A DNA stretch of 64,000 bases from Pseudofulvibacter geojedonensis (GCF_042675745.1 NZ_JBHTJM010000002.1:186001-250000); one strand, 5' to 3'; counted from the first letter of the stretch, positions 27,079-36,430 are shown. Notes: a model not told the origin generated them from the sequence alone. Numbers and translations are program-made.

Positions 27079-28485
27079 ATGAAACTGTTTCTTTATAAAT
27101 TCCATAAACAGGTAGCATTATTCATTTTTACCCCCATACTATTTTGGGTAATTAGTGGTATTATGCATCCCTTTATGTCAAATTTTTTCAGACCATCTAT
27201 TGCTAAAAAGTTCTATATAGAAAAAGTAATAGACACAAGTACTATTAAGATTTCTCTTCAGAAAGCTCTAGAAAAAAATAGTATTGTTAGCATTAATAAT
27301 GCTCGTTTAATACATTTTAATAATCAATCTTACTACCAAATAAAAAAGATTGATGAATCGATACTTTATTTATCTACAAATGATGGATCTATAGTAAATC
27401 AATTAGATAAAAAATATGCAGAATATCTTGCTCGATATTTTTTGAACGACTATCAATCTCCTATAAATTCTATTGAACTCATTACAGAATATACTACCTT
27501 TTACAAACCCATAAATAGGTTATTACCTGTTTACAAAGTAAGTTTTAATAATAATGACAATACTGATATTTATGTAGACACTAGAGCTTCTAGATTGGGG
27601 ACCTTTAACAACCAATACAGAAAAGCTCATATTTGGATTTTTCACACTTTTCATAATTGGGGTATTATACCTAATAATTTTTTAAAGTCCCTATTAGTTA
27701 GTCTTTTTAGCTTACTAGCGCTTTTAACAGCTGTTGCAGGAGTCTGGATTTATGGATTAGGATTTAAAAATTTTAAACAGCAAAAAATTAGAAATGAACA
27801 TCTTAAAAAACGTAAAAGTCATAGAGCTTATGGTATTATTTTTTCCATTTTTTGCTTGATGTTTGCCTTTAGTGGATTTTATCATGCTACTAAAAAGTTT
27901 ACACCTGATAACAGGCATTTAGTAATTGATAAACAAATAATTAATACTAAAGATTTAAGAGGTGATTTATCTGCTTTAGTTAATCTAAACAAAGCCTATA
28001 ATTTTTCTTTACAAAAGATCAATAACATTCCTTATTACAGAATCAACAGTAAAAAAGGCAAGCACAGTATAAGTAAACACTATAATACCAATAACTCTAA
28101 ACCTTTATTAGAAGGTGATAAACTATATTGTAAAGAACTTGCTTCAAAATACAGCGGTTTAGGTACTAAAAAAATTCAAAAAATTAGTATTGTGAAAAAG
28201 TTTAAAGGAGAGTATGGCTTTGTAAACAAATTGTTACCTGTTTATAAAATAGACTTCAATACTTCTAATCATTTAAGTTATTATATAGAGCCTAAAACAG
28301 GTAAACTTGCAAGTAAGGTAACCGACTCTGATAGGCTAGAAGGGTTTTCTTTTGCTTTTCTACATAAATTTCATTTTTTAGACGCATTAGGCAGAACACC
28401 AAGAGATATCATTGCTATAATGGCAGCTTTAAGTATGCTGTTAGTAGCTTTTAAAGGTTGGAAATTAAGGCGTAGAAAAAGATAA
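27079..28485 (+). CDS. PepSY-domain membrane protein (ferric-reductase-like)
   Basis: 468 residues, PepSY-associated TM family. TM segments lie at about 10-30, 205-225, 250-270 and 440-460, with two periplasmic PepSY-like parts between them. Conserved His occur near TM segments (FHKQVALF, HIWIFHTFHNW, FLHKFHFLDALGR), as expected for heme-b or electron-transfer members; FHKQVALFIFTPILFW is a classic PepSY-TM start. In other Bacteroidota such proteins follow siderophore receptors and are thought to reduce imported ferric iron. It lies 60 bp after the receptor gene. Confidence 0.82.
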   Translation: MKLFLYKFHKQVALFIFTPILFWVISGIMHPFMSNFFRPSIAKKFYIEKVIDTSTIKISLQKALEKNSIVSINNARLIHFNNQSYYQIKKIDESILYLSTNDGSIVNQLDKKYAEYLARYFLNDYQSPINSIELITEYTTFYKPINRLLPVYKVSFNNNDNTDIYVDTRASRLGTFNNQYRKAHIWIFHTFHNWGIIPNNFLKSLLVSLFSLLALLTAVAGVWIYGLGFKNFKQQKIRNEHLKKRKSHRAYGIIFSIFCLMFAFSGFYHATKKFTPDNRHLVIDKQIINTKDLRGDLSALVNLNKAYNFSLQKINNIPYYRINSKKGKHSISKHYNTNNSKPLLEGDKLYCKELASKYSGLGTKKIQKISIVKKFKGEYGFVNKLLPVYKIDFNTSNHLSYYIEPKTGKLASKVTDSDRLEGFSFAFLHKFHFLDALGRTPRDIIAIMAALSMLLVAFKGWKLRRRKR

Positions 28486-28586
28486 CACCTTCACTAAAAA
28501 ATGTGATAAAAAAATATACCCAATTAAATATCAAATAGTTACGTATATTTTTTGTATATTTGGAATAAGCTTATATAAAATATCTT

Positions 28587-28628
28587 ATGAGCGAAAGTAA
28601 TTTTTTTGGGGTAAAAAAATCCTGTTAG
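28587..28628 (+). CDS. Possible 13-codon leader-like ORF before a hairpin
   Basis: ATG at 28587 to TAG at 28626-28628 encodes MSESNFFGVKKSC. Its stop codon lies within the left arm of the hairpin at 28613-28648. A TATATTTG -7 element at 28555-28562 stands 25 bp upstream, without a clear -33. It could be a leader peptide, part of a small RNA, or chance. Confidence 0.25.
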   Translation: MSESNFFGVKKSC

Positions 28629-28648
28629 TATTCTAGCAGGATTTTTTT
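28613..28648 (+). terminator. Terminator after the TonB/PepSY locus
   Basis: 16-bp stem (28613-28628 with 28633-28648, one G-T pair) with a TATT loop, A7 and T8 at the ends, about 130 bp after the PepSY stop and before the BatA-domain gene. Confidence 0.75.
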
Positions 28649-28692
28649 TATCACTAAGTTTTATTAAACCTATAAAAACTTATCTTTACCAA

Positions 28693-30606
28693 ATGCAATT
28701 TGGAACCCCTACAATACTCTACGCTTTATTTGCTCTATTAATTCCGATAATAGTTCATTTATTTCAATTAAGACGTTTTCAGAAAACTGCATTTACCAAT
28801 GTTAAGTTCTTAAAAGAGTTAGAAGTTCAAACTAGAAAAAGTTCTCAACTAAAGAAATGGTTAACATTACTCACTCGTTTGCTTGTTTTTTCTTGTATTA
28901 TTTTTGCCTTTGCTCAACCTTTTATTCCTAATTCTGAACAAGCTACCCAAAAAAAAGAAACTGTTGTTTATATAGACAATTCTTTAAGTATGCAGGCAAA
29001 AGGCAATAAAGGAACTTTATTACATACTAATATTCAAGATTTTATTGAAACGTTTAGTTCAACTGAAAACATTACGGTTCTTACTAATAATAACACTTAT
29101 AAGAATACTAACTTAGAAGTCTTAAAAAAGGAATTACTTACTATTAAATATTCACCTCAACAACTAAGTTACCAAACACTTAGTTTTAAAGCTGACCAAT
29201 TATTTAGTAAAAATAAAAATACCCATAAAAGATTTATAGCTATTTCAGATTTTCAAAACAACAAATTACTCAATCCTGATACATTCAATACCAACATTCA
29301 AAATACTCTTATACAAACGTTGCCAGTTAAAAAAGAGAACATCAGTATTGACACTGCCTATATTGAAACGAAACTGAATAATAACTCTTTAATAGTTAAC
29401 TTAAAAAACCAAAACAGTTCTTTAAATACTATTCCTGTTTCATTATTTCAAAATGATAGTTTGATTAGTAAAGTTTCCGCAGAACTCGACAAAAACAACA
29501 ATCAACTAACATTTCCTTTACCCAATAAAAATAATTTGAATTTAAAATTACTTATTAATAAAGATGACTTACTATTTGACAATGAGTTGTTTTTAACCAA
29601 AATTCAACCTAAAAAGCTAAATGCATTAACTATTGGTAAAAGTTCTAGTAATGCTTTTCTTCAAAAAATCTTTTCAAAAGATGAGTTTGTATTAACAGAA
29701 AATGATCCATCAAAAATTCAATACGCCAACTTTTCTAACCAAAACATAATTGTTTTAAATGAATTAGAAAATTTGTCTGCAGCTCTTATTCAGAATATAC
29801 AAACTTTTGAAAAAAATGGCGGTACTGTTCTAATTATTCCTAATGAAAATAGCAACCTTGCTAATTATAAGTTTTTGTTGCCTAACTATGGAAGTTTAAA
29901 CAAAAATAAAACTAGATTAACTGAACTGAACTATAGTCACCCAATACTAAAAGATGTTTTTGAAAAAAAAGTAAATAACTTTCAATACCCAACAATTCAG
30001 AAACATTATCAACTAAAAAACTATGAAACTTTAATTCTTGGGTTAGAAAACCAATCTCCACTTTTAGTTCAGTATAAGAACTATTACTTATTTGCAGCAG
30101 CACTGAATAAAGACAATAGCAATATCAAACAATCACCAATTATTGTTCCTACTATATATAATATTGCAAAAAGCAGCTTAAAACTAGGAAAACCATATCA
30201 ATTAATAGCACAAGAAAACACAATTGAGATTCCTTTTAAGCTACAAAAAGACGAAGTAGTTCATATAACTTCTGATGAATCTAACTTTATACCTCTTCAA
30301 GAAATCAAAGGTAATAAAGTTCAAATACATACTTTCCAACAACCGAGTAAAGCTGGTATTTACAGTATTAATCAAGGAGAAAAAAAACTTAGTTCTTTAG
30401 CTTATAATCACAATAGATTAGAAAGTAATATGAACTATTATACTATTGAAAATTTACGCTCAGACCACATTACAACTGGAACATCTGTTACAAAAAGTAT
30501 TGACCAAATAAATTCTATGAATGAAGTTGTTTCTCTTTGGAAATGGTTTATTATTTTTGCACTGATATTTTTAGGTATAGAACTACTCATTTTAAAATAT
30601 CTATAA
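28693..30606 (+). CDS. BatA-domain (aerotolerance N-terminal) membrane protein with vWA-like segment
   Basis: 637 residues. The N-terminal double-TM BatA region is clear (PTILYALFALLIPIIVHLF, RRFQKTAFTNVKFLKEL, then a second TM at about 60-77). VVYIDNSLSMQAKG carries the DxSxS part of a von Willebrand A metal site. A long periplasmic or cytoplasmic mixed region follows and a C-terminal TM (WFIIFALIFLGIELLILKYL) ends the protein. Such proteins are widespread in Bacteroidota; the role is not defined. A -7-like TATCTTTA (28681-28688) lies just before the ATG. Confidence 0.85.
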   Translation: MQFGTPTILYALFALLIPIIVHLFQLRRFQKTAFTNVKFLKELEVQTRKSSQLKKWLTLLTRLLVFSCIIFAFAQPFIPNSEQATQKKETVVYIDNSLSMQAKGNKGTLLHTNIQDFIETFSSTENITVLTNNNTYKNTNLEVLKKELLTIKYSPQQLSYQTLSFKADQLFSKNKNTHKRFIAISDFQNNKLLNPDTFNTNIQNTLIQTLPVKKENISIDTAYIETKLNNNSLIVNLKNQNSSLNTIPVSLFQNDSLISKVSAELDKNNNQLTFPLPNKNNLNLKLLINKDDLLFDNELFLTKIQPKKLNALTIGKSSSNAFLQKIFSKDEFVLTENDPSKIQYANFSNQNIIVLNELENLSAALIQNIQTFEKNGGTVLIIPNENSNLANYKFLLPNYGSLNKNKTRLTELNYSHPILKDVFEKKVNNFQYPTIQKHYQLKNYETLILGLENQSPLLVQYKNYYLFAAALNKDNSNIKQSPIIVPTIYNIAKSSLKLGKPYQLIAQENTIEIPFKLQKDEVVHITSDESNFIPLQEIKGNKVQIHTFQQPSKAGIYSINQGEKKLSSLAYNHNRLESNMNYYTIENLRSDHITTGTSVTKSIDQINSMNEVVSLWKWFIIFALIFLGIELLILKYL

Positions 30607-30634
30607 ATGAGGTTAACGCATAAAATCTAAACTT

Positions 30635-31891
30635 GTGAATTTACTGATTAAATCAGCCACGATAATAGATGCTTCAAGCAAGCATCATCAACAAACAAAA
30701 GATATTCTTATTGAAAATGGCATCATTACTTCTATAAAAGATGTCATCGAAAATTCAAATAACACCAAAGAACTTCATTTAGAAGATTTACACATTTCTC
30801 AAGGTTGGCTAGACAGTTCTGTGTCTTTTGGAGAGCCCGGTTATGAAGAAAGAGAAACCTTAGAAAATGGTTTAAAAACTGCTGCTTTAAGCGGTTTTAC
30901 AAACCTCAACCTCAATCCAAACACTTTTCCGGTTACAGATACCAACACAGGAGTAGCTTTCTTAAAAAACAAAGCAATAACTAGTGCGGTTAGTATACAT
31001 CCTATTGGAGCGTTAACTAGAGAGAGTAAAGGAGTTGACTTGGCTGAATTATATGATATGAAACAAGCTGGAGCAGTTGCTTTTGGCGATTATCAAAAGT
31101 CTATTTCTAATCCTAACTTATTAAAAATAGCTTTGCAGTACACGCAAAATTTTGATGGATTGGTACTTTCTTATCCTCAAGAAAATGCAATAGCTGGAAA
31201 AGGTATTGTGAACGAAGAAGAAAATGCAACAAGAGTAGGTTTAAAAGGAATTCCAAACTTAGCAGAAGAACTACAAGTTGCTAGAGATTTATTTTTATTA
31301 GAATACACAGAAGGTAAATTACATATACCTACAATATCAACCGCAAAAAGTGTAGAATTAATTAAAGAAGCTAAAGCAAGAGGCTTAAATGTTACATGCT
31401 CTGTAGCTCTTATTAATTTAGCAATTACAGACGATGCTATAACCGATTTTGATACTAATTTTAAAGTACTTCCTCCTTTACGAACTAAAACAGATAGAAA
31501 GGCTTTGTTAGATGGAGTCTTAGACGGTACTATTGATTTTGTAACTAGTAACCATTTACCTATTGACATTGAACATAAGAAAGTTGAATTTGATCATGCC
31601 AAATACGGAACCATTGGTTTAGAGTCTGCCTTTGGAGTTTTAAATAGTATTCTAGATACCGAAAAAGTAATTGAGTTACTTACTCAAAATAAAGCTCGTT
31701 TTAATCAAGAAAACATTAGCGTAGAAGAAGGCAACAAAGCTTGCTTAAGTATTTTCAATCCAAATGCTTCTTATCAATTTAATATAGATGATATTATATC
31801 TACTTCTAAAAACTCAGCATTTTTAGGTAGCACATTAAAAGGCAAGGCATATGGAATATATAACAACAGTCAATTAATTTGTAATGAGTAA
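30635..31891 (+). CDS. Dihydroorotase-like protein lacking the metal ligands
   Basis: 418 residues from GTG 30635. It is colinear with dihydroorotase: FGEPGYEERETLENG, NEEENATRVGLKGIP and TISTAKSVELI align with well-known stretches. However, the HxH motif is SVS (Asp60, Ser62, Ser64), the later metal-binding His of LSH is LSY, the HVSTA His is Thr, the PHH segment is ALIN, and DHAPH reads NHLPI. The amidohydrolase centre is thus lost and the protein is unlikely to catalyse the reaction; a regulatory or complex-forming role is more likely. The next gene overlaps by 8 bp. Confidence 0.85.
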   Translation: MNLLIKSATIIDASSKHHQQTKDILIENGIITSIKDVIENSNNTKELHLEDLHISQGWLDSSVSFGEPGYEERETLENGLKTAALSGFTNLNLNPNTFPVTDTNTGVAFLKNKAITSAVSIHPIGALTRESKGVDLAELYDMKQAGAVAFGDYQKSISNPNLLKIALQYTQNFDGLVLSYPQENAIAGKGIVNEEENATRVGLKGIPNLAEELQVARDLFLLEYTEGKLHIPTISTAKSVELIKEAKARGLNVTCSVALINLAITDDAITDFDTNFKVLPPLRTKTDRKALLDGVLDGTIDFVTSNHLPIDIEHKKVEFDHAKYGTIGLESAFGVLNSILDTEKVIELLTQNKARFNQENISVEEGNKACLSIFNPNASYQFNIDDIISTSKNSAFLGSTLKGKAYGIYNNSQLICNE

Positions 31892-32219
31892 TAACCCTGA
31901 AGGAAAAACAGCTGGTATTGTAGCGTACTTAACGCTGTTTGGTGTAATTATAGCATATTTTATAAACTTTGACGATAAGAAAGAGTTTGCTTTCTTCCAT
32001 ATTCGTCAGTCTTTAGGTTTATGGATTTTATTTTTTCTAATATCTACATTCATTGGGTATTTTGATAGTTGGATGATTTCTGGTGCTTTTTATTTTTCAT
32101 TTGCTATTTTATGGTTTTATGGTTTTTTAGGTGCTTTAAACGGAAAGACAACTCCAGTACCTTTAGTTGGAGAAAAAATTCAAGAAATTTTTAAAAATAT
32201 AATCGGTAATCAAAACTAA
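31884..32219 (+). CDS. Small integral membrane protein (DUF4870-like)
   Basis: 111 residues with about three TM segments (12-29, 45-66, 70-90) and FAFFHIRQSLGLW, the typical motif of DUF4870/Tic20-like small membrane proteins. The start ATG (31884) lies inside the last codons of the dihydroorotase-like gene (8-bp overlap), so the pair is translationally coupled. The esterase gene follows after 3 bp. Function unknown. Confidence 0.8.
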   Translation: MSNNPEGKTAGIVAYLTLFGVIIAYFINFDDKKEFAFFHIRQSLGLWILFFLISTFIGYFDSWMISGAFYFSFAILWFYGFLGALNGKTTPVPLVGEKIQEIFKNIIGNQN

Positions 32220-32222
32220 TTA

Positions 32223-32882
32223 ATGACTACGCAAAATTTATCACTTTATCATTTAGTAAGACCTGCAAATGACACTTCTAAAAAAGCTCCATTATTGTTA
32301 TTATTACATGGTTATGGAAGTAACGAAGAAGATTTATTTTCTTTTGCTTCAGAATTGCCAGAAGATTATTTTATAGTTTCTGCTCGAGCTCCTTATGACT
32401 TACAACCATACGGACATGCATGGTACGCTATACATTTTACTGCAGATAATGAAAAATTCTCTAACGATGAAGAAGCTAGAGTTTCTAGAGACACCATAGC
32501 TACTTTTATAGATGAATTAATAGACACTTACCCTATTGATGCTAATAATGTCAACTTAATTGGTTTTAGCCAAGGAACTATTTTAAGCTATTCTGTTGCT
32601 TTATCATATCCAGAAAAAATTAAAAATGTAGTAGCATTAAGTGGTTATTTAAATGAATCTATTTTGACTAATGATTATACAGATAAAGATCATTCTCATC
32701 TAGATTTCTATATATCTCATGGTAGTGTAGATCAAGTAATACCATACACTTGGGCTAATAAAGCTCCTGCCTTTTTAGATAAATTAAATATTAAAAACTC
32801 CTATAGAGAGTTTCCTGTTGGACATGGAGTAGCTCCTCAAAACTTTTTTGAGTTTAAAACTTGGCTAGAAAGCAAACTATAA
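32223..32882 (+). CDS. Alpha/beta hydrolase, carboxylesterase/phospholipase family
   Basis: 219 residues of the dienelactone-hydrolase/lysophospholipase-like esterase family. LLLLHGYGSNEED, nucleophile GFSQGT, acid in HGSVDQVIP and His in PVGHGVAP form the triad. YDLQPYGHAWY is a family feature. No signal peptide, so cytoplasmic. It is part of the tight operon 30635-33499, and its stop shares a base with the next start (TAATG). Confidence 0.88.
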   Translation: MTTQNLSLYHLVRPANDTSKKAPLLLLLHGYGSNEEDLFSFASELPEDYFIVSARAPYDLQPYGHAWYAIHFTADNEKFSNDEEARVSRDTIATFIDELIDTYPIDANNVNLIGFSQGTILSYSVALSYPEKIKNVVALSGYLNESILTNDYTDKDHSHLDFYISHGSVDQVIPYTWANKAPAFLDKLNIKNSYREFPVGHGVAPQNFFEFKTWLESKL

Positions 32883-33499
32883 TGTTAGAAAAACTTTTCA
32901 AGTCTACTCTACTCAAGTATACACAAAATATTGAGTTAATTAATGAGTATTGGATAGAACTTGAAAGTCTATATAATTCAAATAAAAGGTATTACCATAA
33001 TTTAAACCACCTAGAAAATCTTTACAAACAATTAGAACTAGTAAAAGATCAAATTGAAGATTGGGATTCTATTCTATTTGCTTTGTTTTATCATGATGCC
33101 ATTTACAATACTTTAAAAAACGATAATGAAGAAAAAAGTGCTGATTTAGCGGTAACTCGACTTCGTGAAACTAGTTTTCCTGAAAAACAAATTCAGCGTT
33201 GTTACTCACATATATTAGCTACAAAATCTCATCAATTATCAATGAATAATGATTGTAACTTATTTACAGATGCAGATCTTAGCATACTAGCTTCTAAATG
33301 GGAAACATATCAGGGTTATTCTCAAAAAATTAGAAAAGAATATAAAATTTACCCTAAACTTATTTACAACAAAGGAAGAAAAAAGGTACTAAATCATTTA
33401 TTAAACCAAGATAAGTTGTATAAAACAGATTTCTTCTTTTTCCTTTACGAGGAAAAAGCAAGAACTAATTTAAAAAAAGAGCTAACAACTCTTATTTAG
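32882..33499 (+). CDS. HD-like predicted metal-dependent phosphohydrolase (COG4339 type)
   Basis: 205 residues from ATG 32882. An upstream start at 32861 is possible but lies inside the esterase gene, while ATG 32882 overlaps its stop by one base in the common TAATG arrangement. YYHNLNHLENL and FYHDAIYN, with NEEKSADLA after it, match the COG4339 HD-superfamily pattern (His, HD). Substrate unknown. Confidence 0.78.
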   Translation: MLEKLFKSTLLKYTQNIELINEYWIELESLYNSNKRYYHNLNHLENLYKQLELVKDQIEDWDSILFALFYHDAIYNTLKNDNEEKSADLAVTRLRETSFPEKQIQRCYSHILATKSHQLSMNNDCNLFTDADLSILASKWETYQGYSQKIRKEYKIYPKLIYNKGRKKVLNHLLNQDKLYKTDFFFFLYEEKARTNLKKELTTLI

Positions 33500-33500
33500 T

Positions 33501-34019
33501 TTATAAAACATCTAAAGGATATAAAAACGAATCTAAAACTGTAAAACTAATCGTTTTATCTTCGTTATACTGGCATTTTAGCATCACTTGTCCCCAATGT
33601 TTACCGTCTGAAAAATCGGCAATTACCCATTTGTAATTCAACATTTTCACACTATTAATCAACATTTTATCATTATGCATTCCTGCATAAGGAATTAATG
33701 GGTTGCCTTCTGGATGACTATTTAGGTCAATTAATTGATCTTGAATAAGTCCTTCTAGTTTATCTGCATCATACCCCTCTTTAAACAAATGTTCTAAAGA
33801 GTAAGCATCTTCTTTTAGTGTAAATCCTCCTAATTCAATATTCTCAATTCTTAATTGATCTATTGTATCCTTGAACTTAGCAGATTTCGTTTCAACAGTT
33901 TGCTCTAACTTATTTATTTTCGTTTCGTACTGTGTTACTTCTTTCTTTCCGTTTACAATAACAAATAATAATATTAAGGCTGTTAATAAGAATAAATATA
34001 AGTAGATCTGTTTTTTCAT
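33501..34019 (-). CDS. Membrane-anchored protein with short coiled coil, unknown
   Basis: 172 residues from ATG at 34017-34019; an alternative start at 34034 would overlap the upstream gene. One N-terminal TM (IYLYLFLLTALILLFVIVNG) is followed by a coiled-coil-like segment (about 30-65, INKLEQTVETKSAKF) and a globular C-terminal part containing WVIADFSDGKHWGQ. The C-terminal domain is probably periplasmic. I do not recognise a family. It follows the MBL-fold gene after 4 bp, so the two likely form an operon. Confidence 0.7.
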   Translation of the reverse strand: MKKQIYLYLFLLTALILLFVIVNGKKEVTQYETKINKLEQTVETKSAKFKDTIDQLRIENIELGGFTLKEDAYSLEHLFKEGYDADKLEGLIQDQLIDLNSHPEGNPLIPYAGMHNDKMLINSVKMLNYKWVIADFSDGKHWGQVMLKCQYNEDKTISFTVLDSFLYPLDVL

Positions 34020-34023
34020 GAGG

Positions 34024-34791
34024 CTAAATTTCAATAGTTAAATTATCATATCCCAAAAATACATTTTTTGGCAAATTTTCTTCTACTTCTTCGTGAAAAC
34101 CTAACAAATGACTTATATGGGTTAAATAAGCTTTTTTAGGCTTTACTTTTTCTACAAAATTTAAAGCTTCAGACAATGTAAAATGAGAAGCATGCTCCTC
34201 CTCTCTTAAAGCATTAACTACCAATACCTCTACACCTAATAACTTCTCTATTTCTGTATCACTAACAATTTTTGCATCAGTTAAATAAGCCACTTTGCCT
34301 ATTCTAAAACCTAAAATTGGTAATTTATCATGCATAACTCTTATCGGAATGACTTCAGTGTTATTAGCAACTAAAAATTTTTCATTCTCATTTATAGTAT
34401 TCATAGCCACGGTCGGAGCACCTGGATACCTATTCTGAGTTTCAAAAATATACGCAAAACGCTGCTGTAAAGATTGAAACACATTGGCTTCTCCATACAA
34501 TTGAATATCACCCTGTCTAAAACAAAATGGTCTAATATCATCTAAACCCGCTGTATGATCTGAATGTTCGTGAGTAAATAATATAGCATCTACAGTTTTA
34601 GGGTTTACACGTAACATTTGCTGTCTAAAATCTGGGCCACAATCTATAACAATATTTTTACCTGCAGTAGTTATTAAAACAGACGAACGAAGTCTTTTGT
34701 CTTTAAAATCATTACTAAGGCATACCGGATGTGTGCTTCCAATAACAGGAATTCCTTGAGAAGTTCCAGTGCCTAAAAATGTTAATTTCAT
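34024..34791 (-). CDS. MBL-fold metallo-hydrolase, PhnP-like
   Basis: 255 residues. GTGTSQGIPVIG at the N-terminus and THEHSDHTAGLDDIRP (HxHxDH) are the landmarks of the PhnP-like branch of metallo-beta-lactamase fold hydrolases; IDCGPDFRQQ and later TDAKI and THISH supply the other ligands. These enzymes hydrolyse phosphodiesters such as cyclic phosphate, but the substrate here is unknown. First gene of a leftward pair. Confidence 0.88.
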   Translation of the reverse strand: MKLTFLGTGTSQGIPVIGSTHPVCLSNDFKDKRLRSSVLITTAGKNIVIDCGPDFRQQMLRVNPKTVDAILFTHEHSDHTAGLDDIRPFCFRQGDIQLYGEANVFQSLQQRFAYIFETQNRYPGAPTVAMNTINENEKFLVANNTEVIPIRVMHDKLPILGFRIGKVAYLTDAKIVSDTEIEKLLGVEVLVVNALREEEHASHFTLSEALNFVEKVKPKKAYLTHISHLLGFHEEVEENLPKNVFLGYDNLTIEI

Positions 34792-34935
34792 TCTGAGTAA
34801 TTTTATCTATCAATACTAGTTAGAAATAATTAAACAAACAAATTATTAAGCTTATAGTAAAGTTAGAATCATCCTAATTTAAGCTTAAACACTTAATAAA
34901 ACAGTGTTTTTTTTCAATTAGACACCTAGAATTCT

Positions 34936-34943
34936 TATTTTTG
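34936..34943 (+). promoter_or_regulatory. -7 element before the 34976 gene
   Basis: TATTTTTG (exact TAnnTTTG) with only a weak T-rich -33. The predicted leader is about 27 nt. Confidence 0.4.
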
Positions 34944-34975
34944 TCTATAAGAGACTTTAACCCTCAGATTTAATT

Positions 34976-36430
34976 ATGACTATTAAGCTTAAAGGAGACA
35001 AACAAATTGAAAACGTACCTTCACTTGCTAGTAAAGCGTTGCGAATTAATTTAAATGATAACATTTACGGAACATTTGCAGAAATTGGCGCGGGGCAAGA
35101 AACTGTAAGAAACTTTTTTAGAGCTGGAGGAGCTTCTGGTACTATAGCAAAAGCCATGTCTGCTTACGATAAAGACTTTAGTGATGCCATCTACGGAATT
35201 GAAGATGATAGACGTTATGTTACAGAAGCTCGTTTAAAAAAAATGTTAGATCATGAAATGAATTTATTAGAAGAGCGTATCTCTAGAGATAAGCATCCTA
35301 ATAAATTATTTTTCTCTTATGCAAATACTGTTGCTACAATAGATTTTGCAAAAAAATACAAAGGTCACGGTTGGGTAGGTATTCGTTTCCAGATAGATCC
35401 TAATGAAGATTTTAGCAATATTATTTTACACGTACGTTTTAAAGAAAATGATGCTCGATTACAACAAAACACATTAGGAGCGTTAGGTACCAACTTAATT
35501 CACGGTGCCTTCTACAAACACAATAACCCTAAAAAACTTGTTGAATATTTATACGATCACCTAGATAAAGATCAGATAGAAATAGATATGGTAAACTTTT
35601 CTGGTCCTCGTTTTAAGAATGTAGATAATCGTTTAATGAGTTTGCAATTGGTAAAACATGGTATGACCGATGCCGTAATGTTCGGACCTGATGGAAATAA
35701 TTTATTAGCAGCAAAAATTTTATACAAAAAGAACATTCTTGCTCTAAGAGGAAGTTTTAGACCAGTTACCAAAGTAAACATGGATATGTTTAAAAAATCA
35801 TATGATATGTTTATTAAAGAGTCTAAAGTAGATGAAGAAAGAACCAAAGTAATTTTTGAAATTACTCTATCCAATCTTAAAGATGGATCGGAAGAAATTG
35901 ATGAACGTGACTTTCTTGATAGAGCAGAGTTATTGTGTTCTCTAGGGCATACCGTAATGATTTCTAATTTTAAAGAATATTACAAAGTTGCTCAATACTT
36001 TAACAACTATACTAAAAAACGTATTGGCTTAGCCTTAGGCGGTAAAAACTTAGTAGAATTATTTGACGAAAGATACTATAGAGATCTACCTGGTGGTATT
36101 TTAGAAGCCTTTGGTAAATTAGCAACTAGTGATTTAAGAGTATTTGTTTATCCGTTTAAAAATAAAGAAAATGAATTAATGACAACCGAGAACATTAAAG
36201 TTCACCCGCGCATGAAAGATTTATATAAATTCTTTAAATACAACGGCAAAATGGTTGATATTAAAAATGCAGACACTTCTGTTTTAGATATTTACTCTAG
36301 AAAAGTTTTAAAAATGATTTCTGAAGGAGAACCAGGATGGGAAGAAATGTTACCTAATGGTATTGCAGAGTTAATTAAAAAACATAGTTTATTTAACTGT
36401 GAAGCTGAAGAAGACATAGTTAGTCTTTAA
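34976..36430 (+). CDS. Large conserved protein of unknown function
   Basis: 484 residues without signal peptide or TM segments, so cytoplasmic. Recognisable stretches are FAEIGAGQETVRNFF, HPNKLFFSYANTVATI, LGTNLIHGAFY, DMVNFSGPRF and ALRGSFRPVTKVNMDM. I have seen this protein conserved across Bacteroidota with inconsistent database names, and I cannot support a reaction. Codon use and base composition match the neighbours. It stands alone between the MBL-fold and CHU_C genes. Confidence 0.7.
   Translation: MTIKLKGDKQIENVPSLASKALRINLNDNIYGTFAEIGAGQETVRNFFRAGGASGTIAKAMSAYDKDFSDAIYGIEDDRRYVTEARLKKMLDHEMNLLEERISRDKHPNKLFFSYANTVATIDFAKKYKGHGWVGIRFQIDPNEDFSNIILHVRFKENDARLQQNTLGALGTNLIHGAFYKHNNPKKLVEYLYDHLDKDQIEIDMVNFSGPRFKNVDNRLMSLQLVKHGMTDAVMFGPDGNNLLAAKILYKKNILALRGSFRPVTKVNMDMFKKSYDMFIKESKVDEERTKVIFEITLSNLKDGSEEIDERDFLDRAELLCSLGHTVMISNFKEYYKVAQYFNNYTKKRIGLALGGKNLVELFDERYYRDLPGGILEAFGKLATSDLRVFVYPFKNKENELMTTENIKVHPRMKDLYKFFKYNGKMVDIKNADTSVLDIYSRKVLKMISEGEPGWEEMLPNGIAELIKKHSLFNCEAEEDIVSL

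Noticed and set aside
31177..31569. Minus-strand ORF in the dihydroorotase-like gene
   Set aside because: Antisense shadow with low-complexity composition and no motif.
32861..32881. Earlier ATG for the HD-like gene
   Set aside because: It overlaps the esterase gene; the TAATG start at 32882 is the usual coupled arrangement.
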